DNA of 64,000 bases from Mauremys mutica (lineage: Eukaryota; Chordata; Testudines; Geoemydidae), in NCBI RefSeq assembly GCF_020497125.1, contig NC_059072.1, forward strand, positions 306,856,781-306,920,780, read 5' to 3'. A program made the position numbers and the translations under genes. A model generated the notes under the pieces. It was given only the letters and a program-made list of their open reading frames with translations, searched no databases and was not told the origin of the DNA. Shown piece by piece: positions 9,730 to 22,900 of the stretch; position 1 is the first letter of the stretch; each line of letters opens with the position of its first letter.

Positions 9730-11998
9730 TAGAGGTATATAAAACAAAGCCTTGTGACACTGATTTGTGAGCTTCACAAGATGATACTAATTTGTCTAAT
9801 CTAGATCGGATAATCCCACATTGTGGCCTGCTGAGAGCTGGCGGGTTACATGGTGCTGGCGCCTCCTTTCCATTTCCACTTGCTAAATGTTATTGAAAGA
9901 CCTGCTAAAAGCACTTTAAATGCTTCCTCGGTGTTACTTTTCCTTGTGAGCAATTCCTGTAGCTTCCACAGGGATATTACATGATCATAGGTAGGAGGAG
10001 GAGAGGCCCTGCTGAACACAAACAAGAGGGGAGGTCCCCCACGTGATTATGAATAGAATGGAAAACCATCCACCAGACACACCCTATATAAAATGTGCTC
10101 CTCACTTTGAAGAAGTGGCAGCAGCTCCGTTCTGTCTGATCTGTAGCATTTATGGCACCCCAGCCACTGTAATGTCAGCATAACCCGTTAGTGCTGGGAC
10201 ACTGCATTCCTGCTCCATATTAGCTGCTGGCAAGCTATTTAGAAGTTGCCTTGTTTCTTACTCATGGTACACCTTGGGCTGGATATTATGATTGGGAGAT
10301 AATGCATCGCTGCTGATCAACACAAAATGCCAGAAGCAAATTAGTTTCTGGTTACCGTGATGGCATGAAATCTGCCCTGTTTGGTAGGAAGATCATTTGA
10401 GCCCCCATTGTAAATATCCCTTTTCCAAGCATCACAGAATAAATATATTCAGAAAACCACAAATGTAAGCTTGTGATGCGCTTTACTTGAAAACAAATCC
10501 ATACGCACATAAACTAACCAGATCTTAGAGTGGTTGTACAGAAATGCTGGGTCTGACATTGCATTGCCTTGGCAGTCAAACCGTACAATGTTAAGGACTG
10601 GGATGGCGAATAATATTAGAAATATTGTAATGCTGAGCTATAAATCGCTACTTCATCCTCACTGTTGTCAGCTCTGGCCACCCCACCATAAAAACAAGAT
10701 AGATCAGAAATAGATTCCAACTACATTCCAAGATGGAAAACGACACTAATCAGCAGCATGGAAAGCCTTCCATATGAAACTATTGAGATTATCTAATGAG
10801 GAGACAGATAAGGAAGGACATAGCACTGGGTGCACAAATAATGAATGGTAAAGAGGAGGTATGTCAGGGCGCTCCGATTTACCCACTTGAAATACAAGAA
10901 TAAGGGGACAGTTGATTAAAAACTGAAAGGCAGCAAATCAAAAAAGTGACAGAGGGAAACAATTTTGCACAACTTATGATTAGTCTATGGAACTCATTGT
11001 TACAAGAGATTGGTGTGGTGATTTGCTTAGCTGGAGTTATCAATTGGCCATTTCTCTGACTAACAAAGCACCCCACAGTCACATACCCTATTGTTTTTTG
11101 GTTGGTTGGTTTTTTAAGCACCTAACATTTGAAAAGGCTAAAACACTTCATGCTCCAAGGTATAAACCAATGTAATTGAAGGGACTGGGAAGAAACTCCC
11201 TCCCCCCCCTCCCCCCCGCCCCGGGGAGTAAGTTACTCCCAAACTGTCCACTTTGGTGTTTCTCACCTTATTCAGGCATTGGGTAGAAGCCTCTGCCAGA
11301 GACAGAAAGTGGACTTGGGGCCTGCGCCCGCTCCCATTGAAGTCAATGGCAAAACTCCCATTGGCTTCAATGATGCAGGATTGAGCCCTAGATGACCCAC
11401 TGCTCTTACCCAGGATGGCAGTTTCCATATTCCTTTTAGGTTTCAACAAAATATTAGGCCTTAGGTGTTTCTTTAAATAAATGTATTTTGTGCCTCTCCC
11501 CCAACAGACCTGCCTGAGATATGCCTTGGCAGTTTATTTGTGGCCTGTCTAACCAGATCTGTACATTCTGCAAAACACAGCGGCTCTGGCCACTGATTTT
11601 TACTGACTACTCACCAGTTTAGATATGCACCAGTAAGGTGAATAATGGGGAAAGTATCAGGGCTTGAGCCAAAGGCCACTGAAGGCAGCCAAAAGACACG
11701 TGTGGTTTTGGGTAAGGCCCGTATTCCCACAGAAAAAGGCTCGTTAGTCAATGGTGCAGAAGGGTGAACAGTTACACTCCAAAATCCCATGCAGCCCTTC
11801 TCTTTTTCTGGAGCAAGGTAATGTCTGTGAGCTCGCTGTGGCAGTTGGGTCCAGAGAGCTGTTTGGTTTTTGTATTGTTTACATTATGGTAGTATCAATG
11901 CCCCAGCTGACATCCAGGGCCCCATTGTGCTAGGTACATAAGAGACAGTCCCTGCCAGAAAGGCTTTACAGGCTAAGTACATAAGACAGATAAATAAT
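9730..11998. other. Intergenic, mostly unassigned
   Basis: No gene is seen. It contains a poly-C/GC tract at about 11200-11226 and a repeat with paired CTCCCATTGAAGTCAATGGC-type wording at about 11325-11395. At about 11900-11990 there is an old interspersed repeat (CCCCATTGTGCTAGGTACAT). Short ORFs here have no support. Confidence 0.6.
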
Positions 11999-12304
11999 GC
12001 ACAGTCAACCTGTGGAAATCTTTGCCAGAGGATGTTGTGAAGGCCAAGATACTAACAGGGTTTTAAAAAGATCTATATACATTCATGGAGGAGAGGTCCA
12101 TCAATGGCTCTTAGCTGGGATGAGCAGGGGTGGTGTCCCTAGCCTCTGTTTGCCAGAAGCTGGCAATGGGCGACAGGGGATGGATCACTTGATGCTTGCC
12201 TGTTCTGTTCATTCCCTCTGGGGCACCTGGCGTTGATCACTGTCAGGAGACAAGATGGGCTAGATGGACCTTTGGTATGACCTAGTATGGCCATTCTTAT
12301 GACA
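11999..12304 (+). mobile_element. CR1 LINE, 3' fragment (+)
   Basis: Matches the last part of turtle CR1: sequence encoding CR1 C-terminal wording (QPVEIFARGCCEGQDTNRV in degenerate form). The 3' UTR follows, with TGGACCTTTGGTATGACCTA and ending near CATTCTTATG. It is a 5'-truncated, dead copy. Confidence 0.8.
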
Positions 12305-12329
12305 AAAGAACAACTATAGGCCCCATTTT

Positions 12330-12545
12330 ACAGCTGCTCTTTCACAGCACTTTTCATCAGTAGATCTCAGAACACTTCAATGGTGGTGAATATCATTAGC
12401 CCCATTTTACAGATGGGGAAACTGAGGTACGGATAGGTGATGTGACATGCCCAAGATTACACAGGATGTCTGTGGCAGAGACAGGCACTGATCCCAAATC
12501 TGTGTGCCCATGCAGTGCCTTATCCACAAAGCCATCTTTCTTTCA
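12330..12545 (+). repeat. MIR-like (CORE) SINE
   Basis: Contains CCCCATTTTACAGATGGGGA followed by ACTGAGG, then a CCAAGATTACACAGG-type block and a GTGCCTTATCCACAAAGCC-type end. This is the order seen in amniote MIR/CORE-SINE copies. Confidence 0.7.
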
Positions 12546-13508
12546 GGCTGGGAAACAACTGTGTTTTTCTCTGGTCCTTATGGAATTCCTACTTTTATTT
12601 TTGTCATAATACAATAAACCCAAATCCTGCTTGCCGCCTTCATGTGAGTAGCCCCTTGGAAGTCATATGAGAAAGGCAAGCGGGATTTGCTCCTAAGGCA
12701 TTTTCTATGAGGATTGGAACTTTAAAATATCCTTTCAGAACATTACAATTCCGATAACTCTAGTAAATGTGAAAATCCAGGCTGAGCAGTATTTAATGGA
12801 TTGTTCCAATCAGAAAAAAATAGTGTTTTTAATGGACTGGAGGGGTTCATTTGAGACGTGATTAGATTGCCTGGCTGGCTAACCTGTGTTTTCTATGGAG
12901 AACTGTGAATGTTCCATTCTTTCTCCACCAATCTCTATGGAGACACAGCTATGGGCAAAAGAATTATGCTGAAAAGTAAATTAGCTCAGATATGTTCACT
13001 CTATTGATGGCAAAAATTCTCCCCCAGAGTTGTATAGTCTAGTATGCTGGCTGGGGTTTACGTCTTTTTTAAAAGCCTTCACTAATGTAAGCTTTAGTGA
13101 TACTTCTGTCTTCCACCCGGAGCCAGTCCTGGCTGGCATTTGCCATCTGCTGTCTCAGGGCAGCAGGCAATTGTGTCTTTGTTGTAGTGGAGCCTAGCGA
13201 GAGGCACTCATTCCCCATTGACATCTGTCTCAGCCAATTCTTCTTATCAAAGGCATTTTCAACCCATTTTCTGAAGGTATTTTGGGCCTGGCGGCAGCCC
13301 CTCATTCAGAGGTGTTTTAAACACTCTTTTTCTGCAGTTGGGGAAAGACACTTTTGAAACTAAGTTCCCAGCTCAGGACAACACTTGAAGCATGTGTTTA
13401 ACTTGAAGATGAAGTGCAGTCCTGAATAGGGGCCTAAATTACTAGGATTATATCTAGTCATAGCAGATAGAATCTCTTCATGTCTATCACTTGGCTATCA
13501 TGTCTATC
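12546..13508. other. Intergenic, unassigned
   Basis: About 960 bp without a supported gene. A dispersed repeat (AAATCCTGCTTGCC and its inverted partner GGCAAGCGGGATTTGC) lies at 12620-12690. The motif TGTCTATCAC occurs twice near 13480-13510. Confidence 0.5.
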
Positions 13509-14258
13509 ACAGGTGGCTGGCCCCAGTAAATGAAGTTGCTCCAAACTTGGCTAATTAAGAGAGCAGGGCAGCATCTTTGGGCTATAAAGAATCGGAGTCC
13601 CACTGTGCCAAAGTAGGCTGCTTCAATCTGGAAGGGCAGGTATGAGCTGCTAGAGACCAAGGGACTGTGGCAGGGCCAAGAAGGAAGCTGAAGGTAGAGG
13701 TGCACTAAGAGAGGTTTGCTGGCCTCCCTGGGCCAGGGCCAGAGGGCTGAAGGTAAGAGGAAAAGCAGCAGAGGGAGCTGCCTGTTAACTCTAAGCTGGA
13801 GAGCCAGAGCCAAGGGCTGGAGAAGGCTGAAGGCAATGGGGCAGTAGGGCTATTACCTGCTGACATCTCCAGGGCTGGAGAGCTAGACCAAGAGGAACTG
13901 AGGGTGTGGGGTGAAGGATGCTCCCTTGCCGAGGGTGCATGTAGCAGAGAGATTCTGGGATGAGTGGGATTATGCTCTACCTGGAGGGGCTAGTGTGGCT
14001 GTCCTGGAACAGGAAGAAGAGAGGGCTAACAGGGAATGTGTGTGTGATCAAAGGTACTGGTGTGTGGTACATGGGGGTACTGAGGTATGAGAGGACTACT
14101 TGTACTGGGGTGACAAACGTCCTATGTGTATGGATTTATATTATGGATCATTGACACCCTGGGTAATAAACTGCCCCCAAGGAGGGGTAGTACTGGGACA
14201 GGAGAGACTGAAGTGAAGTTTTATGGGTCACCTGAAGGGGGGAAACTGAGGCATTATG
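13509..14258 (+). mobile_element. Possible solo LTR (gypsy-like), uncertain
   Basis: A purine-rich block with LTR-like order: CTATAAAG near 13582 as a TATA box, long GGGCTGGAGAGC-type tracts, and AATAAA near 14165 followed by a short downstream part. TSD and TG...CA ends could not be fixed; ATGTCTATCA recurs at both sides. It could be another class of dispersed repeat. Confidence 0.35.
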
Positions 14259-14374
14259 TCTATCATGCCATGGCCTGCTACAGGATGGCACTTCAGGCAG
14301 GACCAGCCCCCATTCCTGTAATATCTGAGCACCTCTCACTCTCTAATGTAGTTTCTCTCACAACACCAGTGTGA

Positions 14375-14515
14375 AGTCAGCAAGTGTTCTTATCTCTACT
14401 CTTACAGATGGGGGGGATGAGACCCAGAGAGACACATGACTTCTCCTAATTAGCCCACAAAGGCAGAGCAGGGAATTGTAATACCATGACCAATAGACTA
14501 GACCATTCTGGAGGA
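14375..14515 (+). repeat. MIR-like SINE fragment
   Basis: TCTTACAGATGGGGGGGATG, then a GAGACCCAGAGAG and GGCAGAGCAGGG order as in MIR copies. Degenerate. Confidence 0.5.
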
Positions 14516-14589
14516 AGATTTAGAGTTCTGAGATCAGCTGAGGGGGAGGGGTTTAGAGAGTAGGTTGTGCTGGTGGGTGAGTGGCACTC

Positions 14590-17500
14590 TGTGTGAAAGA
14601 GTCAAATATAATAAAAATCTCATGAATCAAACTATACCATAGAACCTCTATGGATAGAAATTCCATGCTTGAATAACAAGAATATATCAGTAGGAATATA
14701 CTACCAACAACCTGACCAGGATGGTGAGTGTGAAATGCTCTTGGAGATTATTATTGCATTTTCTATTTTTATAGCATCTCTAATGGGGGATTTCAACTAT
14801 CCCCATATTGACTGGGTACTTGTCACCTCAGAACAGTATGCACAGAAAGTTTCTAGACCCCATTAGGGACTGCTTCTTGGAGCACTAGTCCTGGAACCCC
14901 CCAAGGGGAGAGACAATTCTTGACTTGCTCCTAAGTGGCGCACAGGATCTGGTCCAAGAGGTGACTATAGCTGAACTACTTGGTAACAGCGACCATAATG
15001 TAATTGAATTTAACATCTCTGGGGTGTGGGAAGACACTGAACATACCCATCACATTTAACTTAAGGAAAGGAACTTCACAAAAATGAGGAAGCTAGTTAA
15101 ATGGAAATTAAAAGGTGCAGTCACAAAAGTGAAATGCCTACAAGCTGCATGGAAACTCTTTAAAAAGACCATAAAACAGGCTTAAACTCATAACCCAAAT
15201 TCAAACACATAAGAGGACCAAAAAAGTGCCACTGTGGCTAAATAAGAAAGTAAAAGAAGCAGTTAGAGACAAAAAGACATGCTTTAAAAATTGGAAGTCA
15301 AACTCTACTGAGGATAACAAAAAGGAGCATGAATTCTGGCAAGTGTAAAGGTATAAGTAGGCAGGCCAAAAAATAATTTGAAGAGCAACTAGCCAAAGAC
15401 TAACAGACAATAGTTTTAAGTACATCAGAAGCAGGAAGACTGCCAAACAATCAGTGGGGCCACTGGACAAATGAGGTGCTAAAGGAGCACTCAAGGAACA
15501 TAACTCTAGCAGAGAAGCTAAATTAGGGTTACTATACATTTGGGTTTTCACGGACATTGCCTCTTTTTTTTTATCCTCTGCCTTCTGTCTAGTCAGATTT
15601 TTTTTAAATAACAGGCCATGTCTGGAATTTTTGCACAGCAGTCATTGCAGCTCAGAAAGATCCCTGATTGGTCTGCTTCCTGATTGGTCCCTTCATGTAT
15701 CCACAACTGATTGGTCCATTCCCCTGCAGCCACAGCTGCCAGACCCCAGCTCCCAGCCCTAAGGAGGGGGATCCCACAGGGAGATGCTGACTGATAGCTG
15801 GTGCTGCATCCTGGGCTTGCTCCTGCCACCATGACAGGGAGCGATACTACCCCCCTCCAGTGCCTCCTAGGTATCCCTTCCAGTACACACCCCAATTGAA
15901 CCCCCTCCCTCTCCAGCTTCCCCTGCCCCCATCCCAACTGGCAGTGTCCTCTTTGGGGGAACCCCAAATATAACCCTAAGCTAAATGAATTATTCGCATC
16001 AGTCTTCACTACAGAGGATGTGATGGAGATTTGAGCCAGTGTTTTCAGGTGACAAATCTGAGGAACTGTCCTAGATTCAGGTGTCAATAGAGGAGGTTTT
16101 GGAACAAATTGGTAAATTAAACAGTAATATGCCACCAGGACCAGATGAGATTCACCCAAGAGTTCTGAAGGAACTCAACTATGAAATTGCAGAATTACTA
16201 ACTGTGGTATGTATCCTGTCACTTAAATCAACTTCCATACTAGAGGATAGCTAATGTGACACCAATTTTTAAAAGTCTACAGAGGCAATTCTGGCAATTA
16301 TAGGCTGGTAAGCCTAACCTGAGTATGGGGCAAATTGGTTGGAACTATAGTAAAGAACAGAATTATTAAACACAGAGATGAACACCATTTGTTGGGGAAG
16401 AGTCAACATGTTTTTTGTAAAGGGAAAGCGTGCCTCGCCAATCTATTAGAATTCTTTGACGGGGACAACTAATGTGGAGAAGGGTGATTTGGGTGGATAT
16501 AGTGTACTTGGACTTTCAGAAAGCCTTTGACATGGACCCTCACAAAAGGCTCTTCAAAAAAGCAGTCATTGGATAAGATAGAAGGTCCTCTCATGGAACA
16601 GTAGCTGGTTAAAAGACAGGAAACAAAGGGTAGGAATAAATTGTCAGCTCTCAGAATGAGGAGAGTGAAATAGCGTTGTCCTCCAGGGATCTATACTGGG
16701 ACTAGTGGTGGTCAACATATTCATAAATTATCTTGGAAAAGGGGGTAAATAAGTAGCAGAACTTGCTGCTGATACAAAGTTACTCCAGATAGTAAGCCCA
16801 AATCTGATTGCAAAGACTTACAAAGGGATCTCCCAACATGGGAGACTAGATGACAAAATGACAGATGAAGTTCATTGTTAAATACAAAGTAATACACATT
16901 GAAAAACATAATCCCAACTATATATTTAAAAAGATAGGGTCTAAATTAGCTGTTACCACTCAACGATCTTGTGGTCACGGTGAATAGTTCTCCAAAAACA
17001 TCCGCCCCATATGATAAAAAAAAACCAAACTGAATATTATGAAAGGGATAAATACTAAGAAACTGTCAAATGCCACTGTATAAACATGGTACACCCACAT
17101 CTTGAATACTGTGTGCTGCTCTAGTCTCCCCATCTCAAAAAAGATATACTAGAATTGGAAAAGGTACAGAGAAGGGCAACAAAAATGATTAAGGGTATGG
17201 AACAGCTTCTGTGGAGAGATGAACACTCCCAGTCTTTTTTAATCTTGGGAAAGAGATTAAGGGGAGAGATGAGAGTGCTAGAAGATCATGACTGCTGTGG
17301 AAAAAGTGAATAAGGAAGTGTTGTTTACTCCATCACATCACACAAGAACTAGGGATCACCCCATGAAACTAATGGGCAGCAGGTTCAAAACAAACATAAG
17401 GAAGTATTTCTTCATACAATACAGTCAACCTGTGGAACTCATTGTCAGGGGATGTTGTCAAGGCCAAAAGTATAACTGTGTTCAAAAAAGAACTCAAGTT

Positions 17501-17740
17501 CATGGAGGATAAGTCCATCAATGGCTATTAGTTAAGTTGGCTGGGGATGCAGCCCCATGCTCCAGTTATCCCTAGTCGCTGACTGGCAAAGGTTGGGAGT
17601 GGATGACTGGGGATGGATCACTGGTGAGTGCCTGTTCCTTTCATTCCTTCTGGGGCACCTGGCATTGGTCACTGTCAGAAGACAGGATACTGGGCTAAGC
17701 GGACCATTGGTCTGACCCAATATGGTTATTCTTGTGCACT
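14590..17740 (+). mobile_element. CR1 LINE, long degenerate copy (+)
   Basis: A 5'-truncated but long CR1, interrupted at 15524-15978 by a hAT MITE. Readable parts in order are the endonuclease motif GDFNYPHIDW (near 14800), RT wording GPDEIHPRVLKEL (near 16140), a QKAFD-like block (near 16520), and the C-terminal [15 protein letters not shown] region (near 17310). The CR1 3' UTR (CACTGTCAGAAGACAGGATA and following) ends near 17740. Many stops and frameshifts make it dead. Confidence 0.85.
15524..15978. mobile_element. hAT-type MITE inside CR1
   Basis: A 455 bp insertion with ends TAGGGTTACTATAC and ATATAACCCTA. It is flanked by a perfect 8 bp TSD AGCTAAAT (15516-15523 and 15979-15986). The CR1 reads on across it. 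The minus-strand ORF in this area is not supported as a gene. Confidence 0.85.
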
Positions 17741-19853
17741 GAAAAATATTTTTAAAATTTATAAAGTAGTGCAAGAAGAGACCTGTATAAACATAATCAT
17801 CACTTTGTACAACTGTTTGATATACACTTCTGCAGAAATAGTTTGTTTAAATACAAGCAAAAGTCGAATCCTCCAAACTCAAACATGCTTCTCACATGAA
17901 TAAGTGCTTCTCAGATAAGGCTGCTTTGCTTGCTCTTGATGTCTTATTTCTAAATGGCCATTTCTCAAGTCATTTTGCTGTTAGTGCTAAGCAAGTTGAG
18001 ATGCAGAGGGACTTTTTTTTTTCCTTCATGGCTCCTCTTACTAAAAATGGGAGTGCACATTGCCTAGACTAGTTACAAAGGAAATAAGTTCAGATTGACG
18101 AATTTTCCTTCCTCTCAAATGAAGGAGTTGTGCAACTAAACTTCTATAAACTGGGTTTAATCTGATGTGAGTGTGTCCACATGCAACATTGTACCTATTT
18201 AACTAAACTGGTTTAATGGGGGAGGGGTGCGTGTGTGTGTGTAAAAACAAGCCCCTAGAGCATTGCCGTATGTGGCACAAAGGCAATTGAAGGAGGTGGA
18301 GAAGTTTGAAAACTACGAGACACTATCACCAGACAGTAAAGTAGAGGGGACTGAGACTGTATGATCTACACAAGAAAGCTGCAAAGATACGAATTAAGAA
18401 GTGAATTTAAACCAATATAGATAAACTGGTACAGAGCCCTGTGTGGACATTTACTGCTAATCTAAAATAAGTCATTTTTTGGTTTAACAGGTTTCACTAA
18501 AACAAAAAATAAATGTCCTCTCAGCCTTTTGCACCAATTTAGTTATGTCAATGAGTGCAGGGTTGGACCCAGAGGGAACAGAGGTACCTAAGAGTTGCAG
18601 GGATCCCTGGGTCTAGGATCTACATACTAGTTCACCAAAGAATGTCATGTAAGGTTGCCAATGAAAACCTCTGCCCAGTGGATAAGGGGCTGGGTGCTGG
18701 AGGGATGCTCGGAGGCCTTGGGTGTTTGAGAATTATTGCTAGCCAGCTTGAGAAACAGCGAAGCCCATGGGCTGAGAGGGGAGTGCTTTGTTGCGTGTGG
18801 CTGCGCGAGTCAGGGAACTGGCCCCCAACAGGCAGACAAAGTTCCCTCTCAGTAAGGGCAGGTGGTAGCAAGGTGCCCCACAACCCTGGGTGCCCCTGGG
18901 AAGCATGTCCCTGTGCTAGCTGAGGAAAAAACATATAATTCTTGCTGAGAGGCCCGTATTTCAGTCTAGGAGTGCATAGGTCCAAGCTGGGCTGCCTGCT
19001 CTTTCATGGCTCTATTCAAAGCCATATTCCAAAGAAATTGTACATATTGTAAATTTGATTAGTATAATCTCTGTCTTGTTACTATCCATTCATCACTCTC
19101 TCCAAAAGCAAATAGCCCACTCTTTCTTGGAGTCCAGACTTCCCTGATCACTCTGACTTGCACCTACCATGCGGAAACAAACACAGGCAGTCTCAATAGG
19201 CTAGAAAATGGAGGCTTTTGTTTCATATGCCTGTTCTATCAAACCCATGTGCTCTGTGCCTGCTGAGGCTGTAAAAAGAAAACATGATTTGGTAAATATT
19301 AAATTTGATAGCTTTATGGCCAGGCGTGTGTTTTCAGTTGTGAAATTCTGTATACAAATATTCCCTGTCAACAATATCATATAGTGTCGCTTTAATATCC
19401 AGCTAGTGGTGTGAAAAGCACCTAAAATAAGGTTAACTGTTGCAATGGAGTTAGACTTTTAAAATAGTGCTATGGGCTAGATGTTGCCATTAGTTACACT
19501 CCTGTAACTCTATTGACATGAATGGGATTTCCTGGGTCAAACTGAGGGTGGAACTTGGTCCTTGACCTCTTCCTTCCCTCATGCCAAGCCTTTCATTAAT
19601 GGCCTGATGCTGTGTGACCAGTGGAGTCAATGGGAACTGCTGGTGCTTAGCAGCTTGCACCATTGGTCCTTGGCTGCCTTAAAACAAACTGGCTAGAGAT
19701 CTCACAAGGACTGAATATGGCCTTCTTAGTGCTCTCTCTAATTGATGGACTGTCATTCTCCAACAGACCTCAGCAAGTCACCATTAGTCTATCCCAAAAG
19801 CACTTCAGGTCATCTTTAACTGTATGTCTTAAAGACGATCCACTTAGCTAAGA
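17741..19853. other. Intergenic, mostly unassigned
   Basis: About 2.1 kb with no supported gene. A short GT run lies near 18228. Two partly complementary stretches (near 18130-18210 and 18400-18500, with AAACTGGTTTAAT and AAACCAATATAG wording) suggest an old MITE. ORFs at 18555-18985 on both strands overlap and show no family features. Confidence 0.5.
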
Positions 19854-20259
19854 CAGTGGGTCTCAACCAAGGGTACATGTACCCCCAGAAGTATGTAGAA
19901 GTCTTCCAGGGGGCACATCAACTCATCTAGATATTTGCCTAGTTTTACAACAGGCTACATAAAAAGCACTAGCAAAGACAGTACCAACTCAAATTTCATA
20001 TGGACAATGACTTGTTTATACTGCGCTACATACTATACACTGAAATGTAAGTACAATATTTATATTCCAGTTGATTTATAATTCTATGGTAAAAGAGAAA
20101 GTAAACCATTCGTCAGTAATAGTGTGCTGGGGCACTTTCTTTGTATTTATGTCTGATTTCATAAGCAAGTAACTTTTAAGTGAGGTGAAACTTGGCGTAC
20201 ACAAGACAAATGGGACTCCTGACAGGAGTACAGTAGTCTGGAAAGGTTGAGAGCCACTG
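19854..20259. mobile_element. hAT-type non-autonomous element
   Basis: A 406 bp element with ends CAGTGGGTCTCAACC and GGTTGAGAGCCACTG (imperfect inverted repeats). It has an 8 bp TSD, AGCTAAGA at 19846-19853 and AGCTAAGC at 20260-20267 (one mismatch). The interior is AT-rich and non-coding. Confidence 0.85.
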
Positions 20260-20771
20260 AGCTAAGCCATTCACTGCTCTAATGTTTACCATAGAAATGT
20301 AAGGCTGGAAGGGACATCAAGGCTAAAATAAATAGCAAAGCCTAGATTCCATGGAACTACTTAAGGACCCAAGGCCAGAGAAATATCCAGACTAATACTA
20401 ACAGAGAATCTTATGAGGCTGCTGAAAAAGATACAGGTGGGATCAAACACAAAGGCTTGAAAATAAAATGGCAGGAAATGAAGACAATGAGATCAAGAAA
20501 ACTGGCTGGAATTCAATAGGACCTGGGAAATCCACAGTGCAACACTAGGATGTGCCTAAGCTACAGCTGGGGAAGATTCCTTCAGACAGAAGGAGAGAAA
20601 CTGGGAAAGGTGCATAAGCCAACAGAGAAATGAGAGCAGTGAAGGAATAAAAACAAAGTGTGAACTTTAAAAATCTCCAGTAACAATCAGGCCTCTTCAA
20701 CTAAAAAACCAATAGAGTGAATAGCAAGGAGTTAGGAAATAAGTTAGGACCAGCACTTCAGCTAGTGTAAA
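20260..20771. other. Intergenic with a CR1 3' scrap
   Basis: A CR1-like 3' scrap (AAGGCTGGAAGGGACATCAA) lies near 20300-20330. The rest is purine-rich and unassigned. Confidence 0.45.
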
Positions 20772-21420
20772 CTGGTCTGTAAAAGCAGCAAAGAATCCTG
20801 TGGCACCTTATAGACTAACAGACGTTTTGCAGCATGAGCTTTCGTGGGTGAATACCCACTTCGTCGGATGCAAGTAGTGGAAATTTCCAGGGGCAGGTAT
20901 ATATATGCAAGCAAGAAGCAAGCTAGAGATAACGAGGTTAGTTCAATCAGGGAGGATGAGGCCCTGTTCTAGCAGTTGAGGTGTGAAAACCAAGGGAGGA
21001 GAAACTGGTTCTGTAGTTGGCAAGCCATTCACAGTCTTTGTTTAATCCTGAGTTGATGGTGTCAAATTTGCAGATGAACTGAAGCTCAGCAGTTTCTCTT
21101 TGAAGTCTGGTCCTGAAGTTTTTTTGCTGCAGAATGGCCACCTTAAGATCTGCTATTGTGTGGCCAGGGAGGTTGAAGTGTTCTCCTACAGGTTTTTGTA
21201 TATTGCCATTCCTAATATCTGATTTGTGTCCATTTATCCTTTTCCTTAGAGACTGTCCAGTTTGGCCGATGTACATAGCAGAGGGGCATTGCTGGCATAT
21301 GATGGCATATATTACATTGGTGGACGTGCAGGTGAATGAACCGGTGATGGCTAATCTGGTTAGGTCCCGTGATGGTGTCGCTGGTGTAGATATGTGGGCA
21401 GAGTTGGCGTCGAGGTTTGA
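20772..21420 (-). mobile_element. Penelope-like element, 3' fragment (copy A)
   Basis: A minus-strand Penelope-like element. Its 3' end lies at the left (GCAGCAAAGAATCCTGTGGC, then CTTTCGTGGGTGAATACCCA) and its GIY-YIG endonuclease coding region at the right. It is 5'-truncated near 21420, where unrelated sequence begins. Nearly the same sequence recurs at 59569-60132 (copy B). Confidence 0.85.
20947..21420 (-). pseudogene. PLE GIY-YIG endonuclease, partial
   Basis: The C-terminal GIY-YIG domain of a Penelope-like element. Readable signatures are YAIICQQCPSAMYIGQTGQ, then LRKRINGHKSDIRN (conserved Arg and His), then KPVGEHFNLPGH (catalytic Glu), and a C-terminal FICKFDTINSGLNKDCEWL block. 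In these elements this domain nicks the target for reverse transcription. A frameshift near 21345 separates it from CPHIYTSDTITGPN upstream, and no reverse transcriptase is attached, so the copy is dead. Upstream residues of the open frame (to 21627) belong to unrelated sequence. Confidence 0.85.
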
Positions 21421-21449
21421 CTCCCTTGAAATCAAGGCAGGGCACAGAG

Positions 21450-22170
21450 TAGATTCAGAGAAGCTGGGTTTAGTGTGTTTCTCAAATGCAGCCACCAGGA
21501 GCTTTTCTTGTGGCCACAGCCTCTTGGGCTGTGATTGGAAGGGGTAGGGAGGGTGAAGTAGGGCCTCCTGCCCCTCCCCTGTTGCTCCTGGATGCACTGC
21601 CTTGATGTTGGCTGCTGGGGCCACCATCAGGGGTTGGGCCCTGCACCCTCTGGAGTCACCTGGGGCACAACGCTGTAGGAGCAGGCAGCTAGTGAGTTCC
21701 CCACCTTCCCTGGGGCAGTGGGGCTCCGGCTTTGGGCTTTAGCTCCGGGGTGGCAGGGCAGCAGGCCCAGAGTCCAGCCCGTTGTCTTCAGGCTCCGTCC
21801 TCTGGCCCTGTCCTCGAGCTGCGGGACTTTGGGCTCTAGCCACAGAACTTCAGGCTCCAGCCCGCCCACCCACTCCCATCTCTCCTGGCCCTTCCCCAGG
21901 GCTTAATTTGTCCCCAGACTTACCGAGGCTGAGTAAGTCTGCTGTAAAAAGTGATACTTGTGAAAAGTGATATTAATGAACATACAACAGACTTACTAGC
22001 TAGCAATAAATAAATTAGTGATTTGGATGTATATGTGCATATTTATTTGGTTTTCCTAAGCTAATTAAGTATTTTAGGAAAAAGTGAGGGAGCAGCCACC
22101 AGCCAGAGTTGGTGGCCACACTCGGAGACCACCAAAAAATTTGTCCCGAGAACCCCTAGTTTAGAACCTA
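21450..22170. repeat. Degenerate interspersed repeat (hAT-like?)
   Basis: A block that starts near TTTCTCAAATGCAGCC, passes through a GC-rich middle, an AT-rich GCAATAAATAAATTAGTGAT segment and a GGCCACACTCGGAGACC part. It ends near GAGAACCCCTAGTTTAGAAC. I recognise this as a common reptile repeat, but the TIRs are too decayed to class. Confidence 0.45.
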
Positions 22171-22539
22171 AAGTTCTAGCTGCATATTCACCACATTTGG
22201 CAGCGATGGAACCAGGTATCGTGCAGTAAAAATAAACAAAAGCACCAACACCAATGTAACAAATTGACACATTTTCTAGATGGCTTATTCATGTACTAAA
22301 ATCCCAAGGGCCGTGAAATGGCAAACAAGCTCCACTACTGCAAATAAAATCAAGACAAACCAGAAAACTCTAGCGCTATAGTTTTAACAGTTGTACAGGA
22401 ACTATTGGAAAGCATCCGAAGGCATGTGGTGGGAGCAGCCCTGTTTGCAGTGGGTAGCAGTATGCATTAAGACAGGGAAGGGCCTCCTTAACCAGCCTGC
22501 GGGAGTACTCTAGAAATTACTGCTAAAATAGATGAGTGA
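22171..22539. other. Intergenic, unassigned
   Basis: No ORF, repeat or signal that I can support. Confidence 0.4.
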
Positions 22540-22900
22540 TACTTAACGACTGCTTGGATTTTCTAAAAGCATTTGATGAGGTTCCCATTGAATATGGGGC
22601 CAAATCCAGCTCTCTTCGCTCATCAAGTCATTGGGGAAGGATTTAGGCCATCATGGTTAATGCAAAGAACCATAGGAATGATTAGTCATGGGTATCTTAC
22701 AGATTGGAGAGCAGTTCGGAGTTAGTTCAGGACCTGTAACGCTCACTGCTAAGCACTGCATTAGGTAGTCTGTAAATGATGTGTGTGGATGTACTGCAAA
22801 GAGATCTCCAAACTTGCAAATGATACTAAAATTGTAGGCAGAACAAATAGTGAGAAATTGTACAATCAGATACAAATGCTTGTTCATTGATTAGGAGATC
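22540..22900 (+). mobile_element. Old CR1/LINE fragment (+)
   Basis: Degenerate LINE wording: GGATTTTCTAAAAGCATTTG followed by ATGAGGTTCCC (the FxKAFDEVP region of CR1-type RTs), then AAAGAGATCTCCAAACTTGC and ATGATACTAAAATTGTAGGC (the DTK motif). No intact frame. Confidence 0.55.

Noticed and set aside
21627..21970. ORFs in the GC-rich block next to Penelope-like copy A
   Set aside because: Frames overlap on both strands, lack domains, and lie in a degenerate dispersed repeat.
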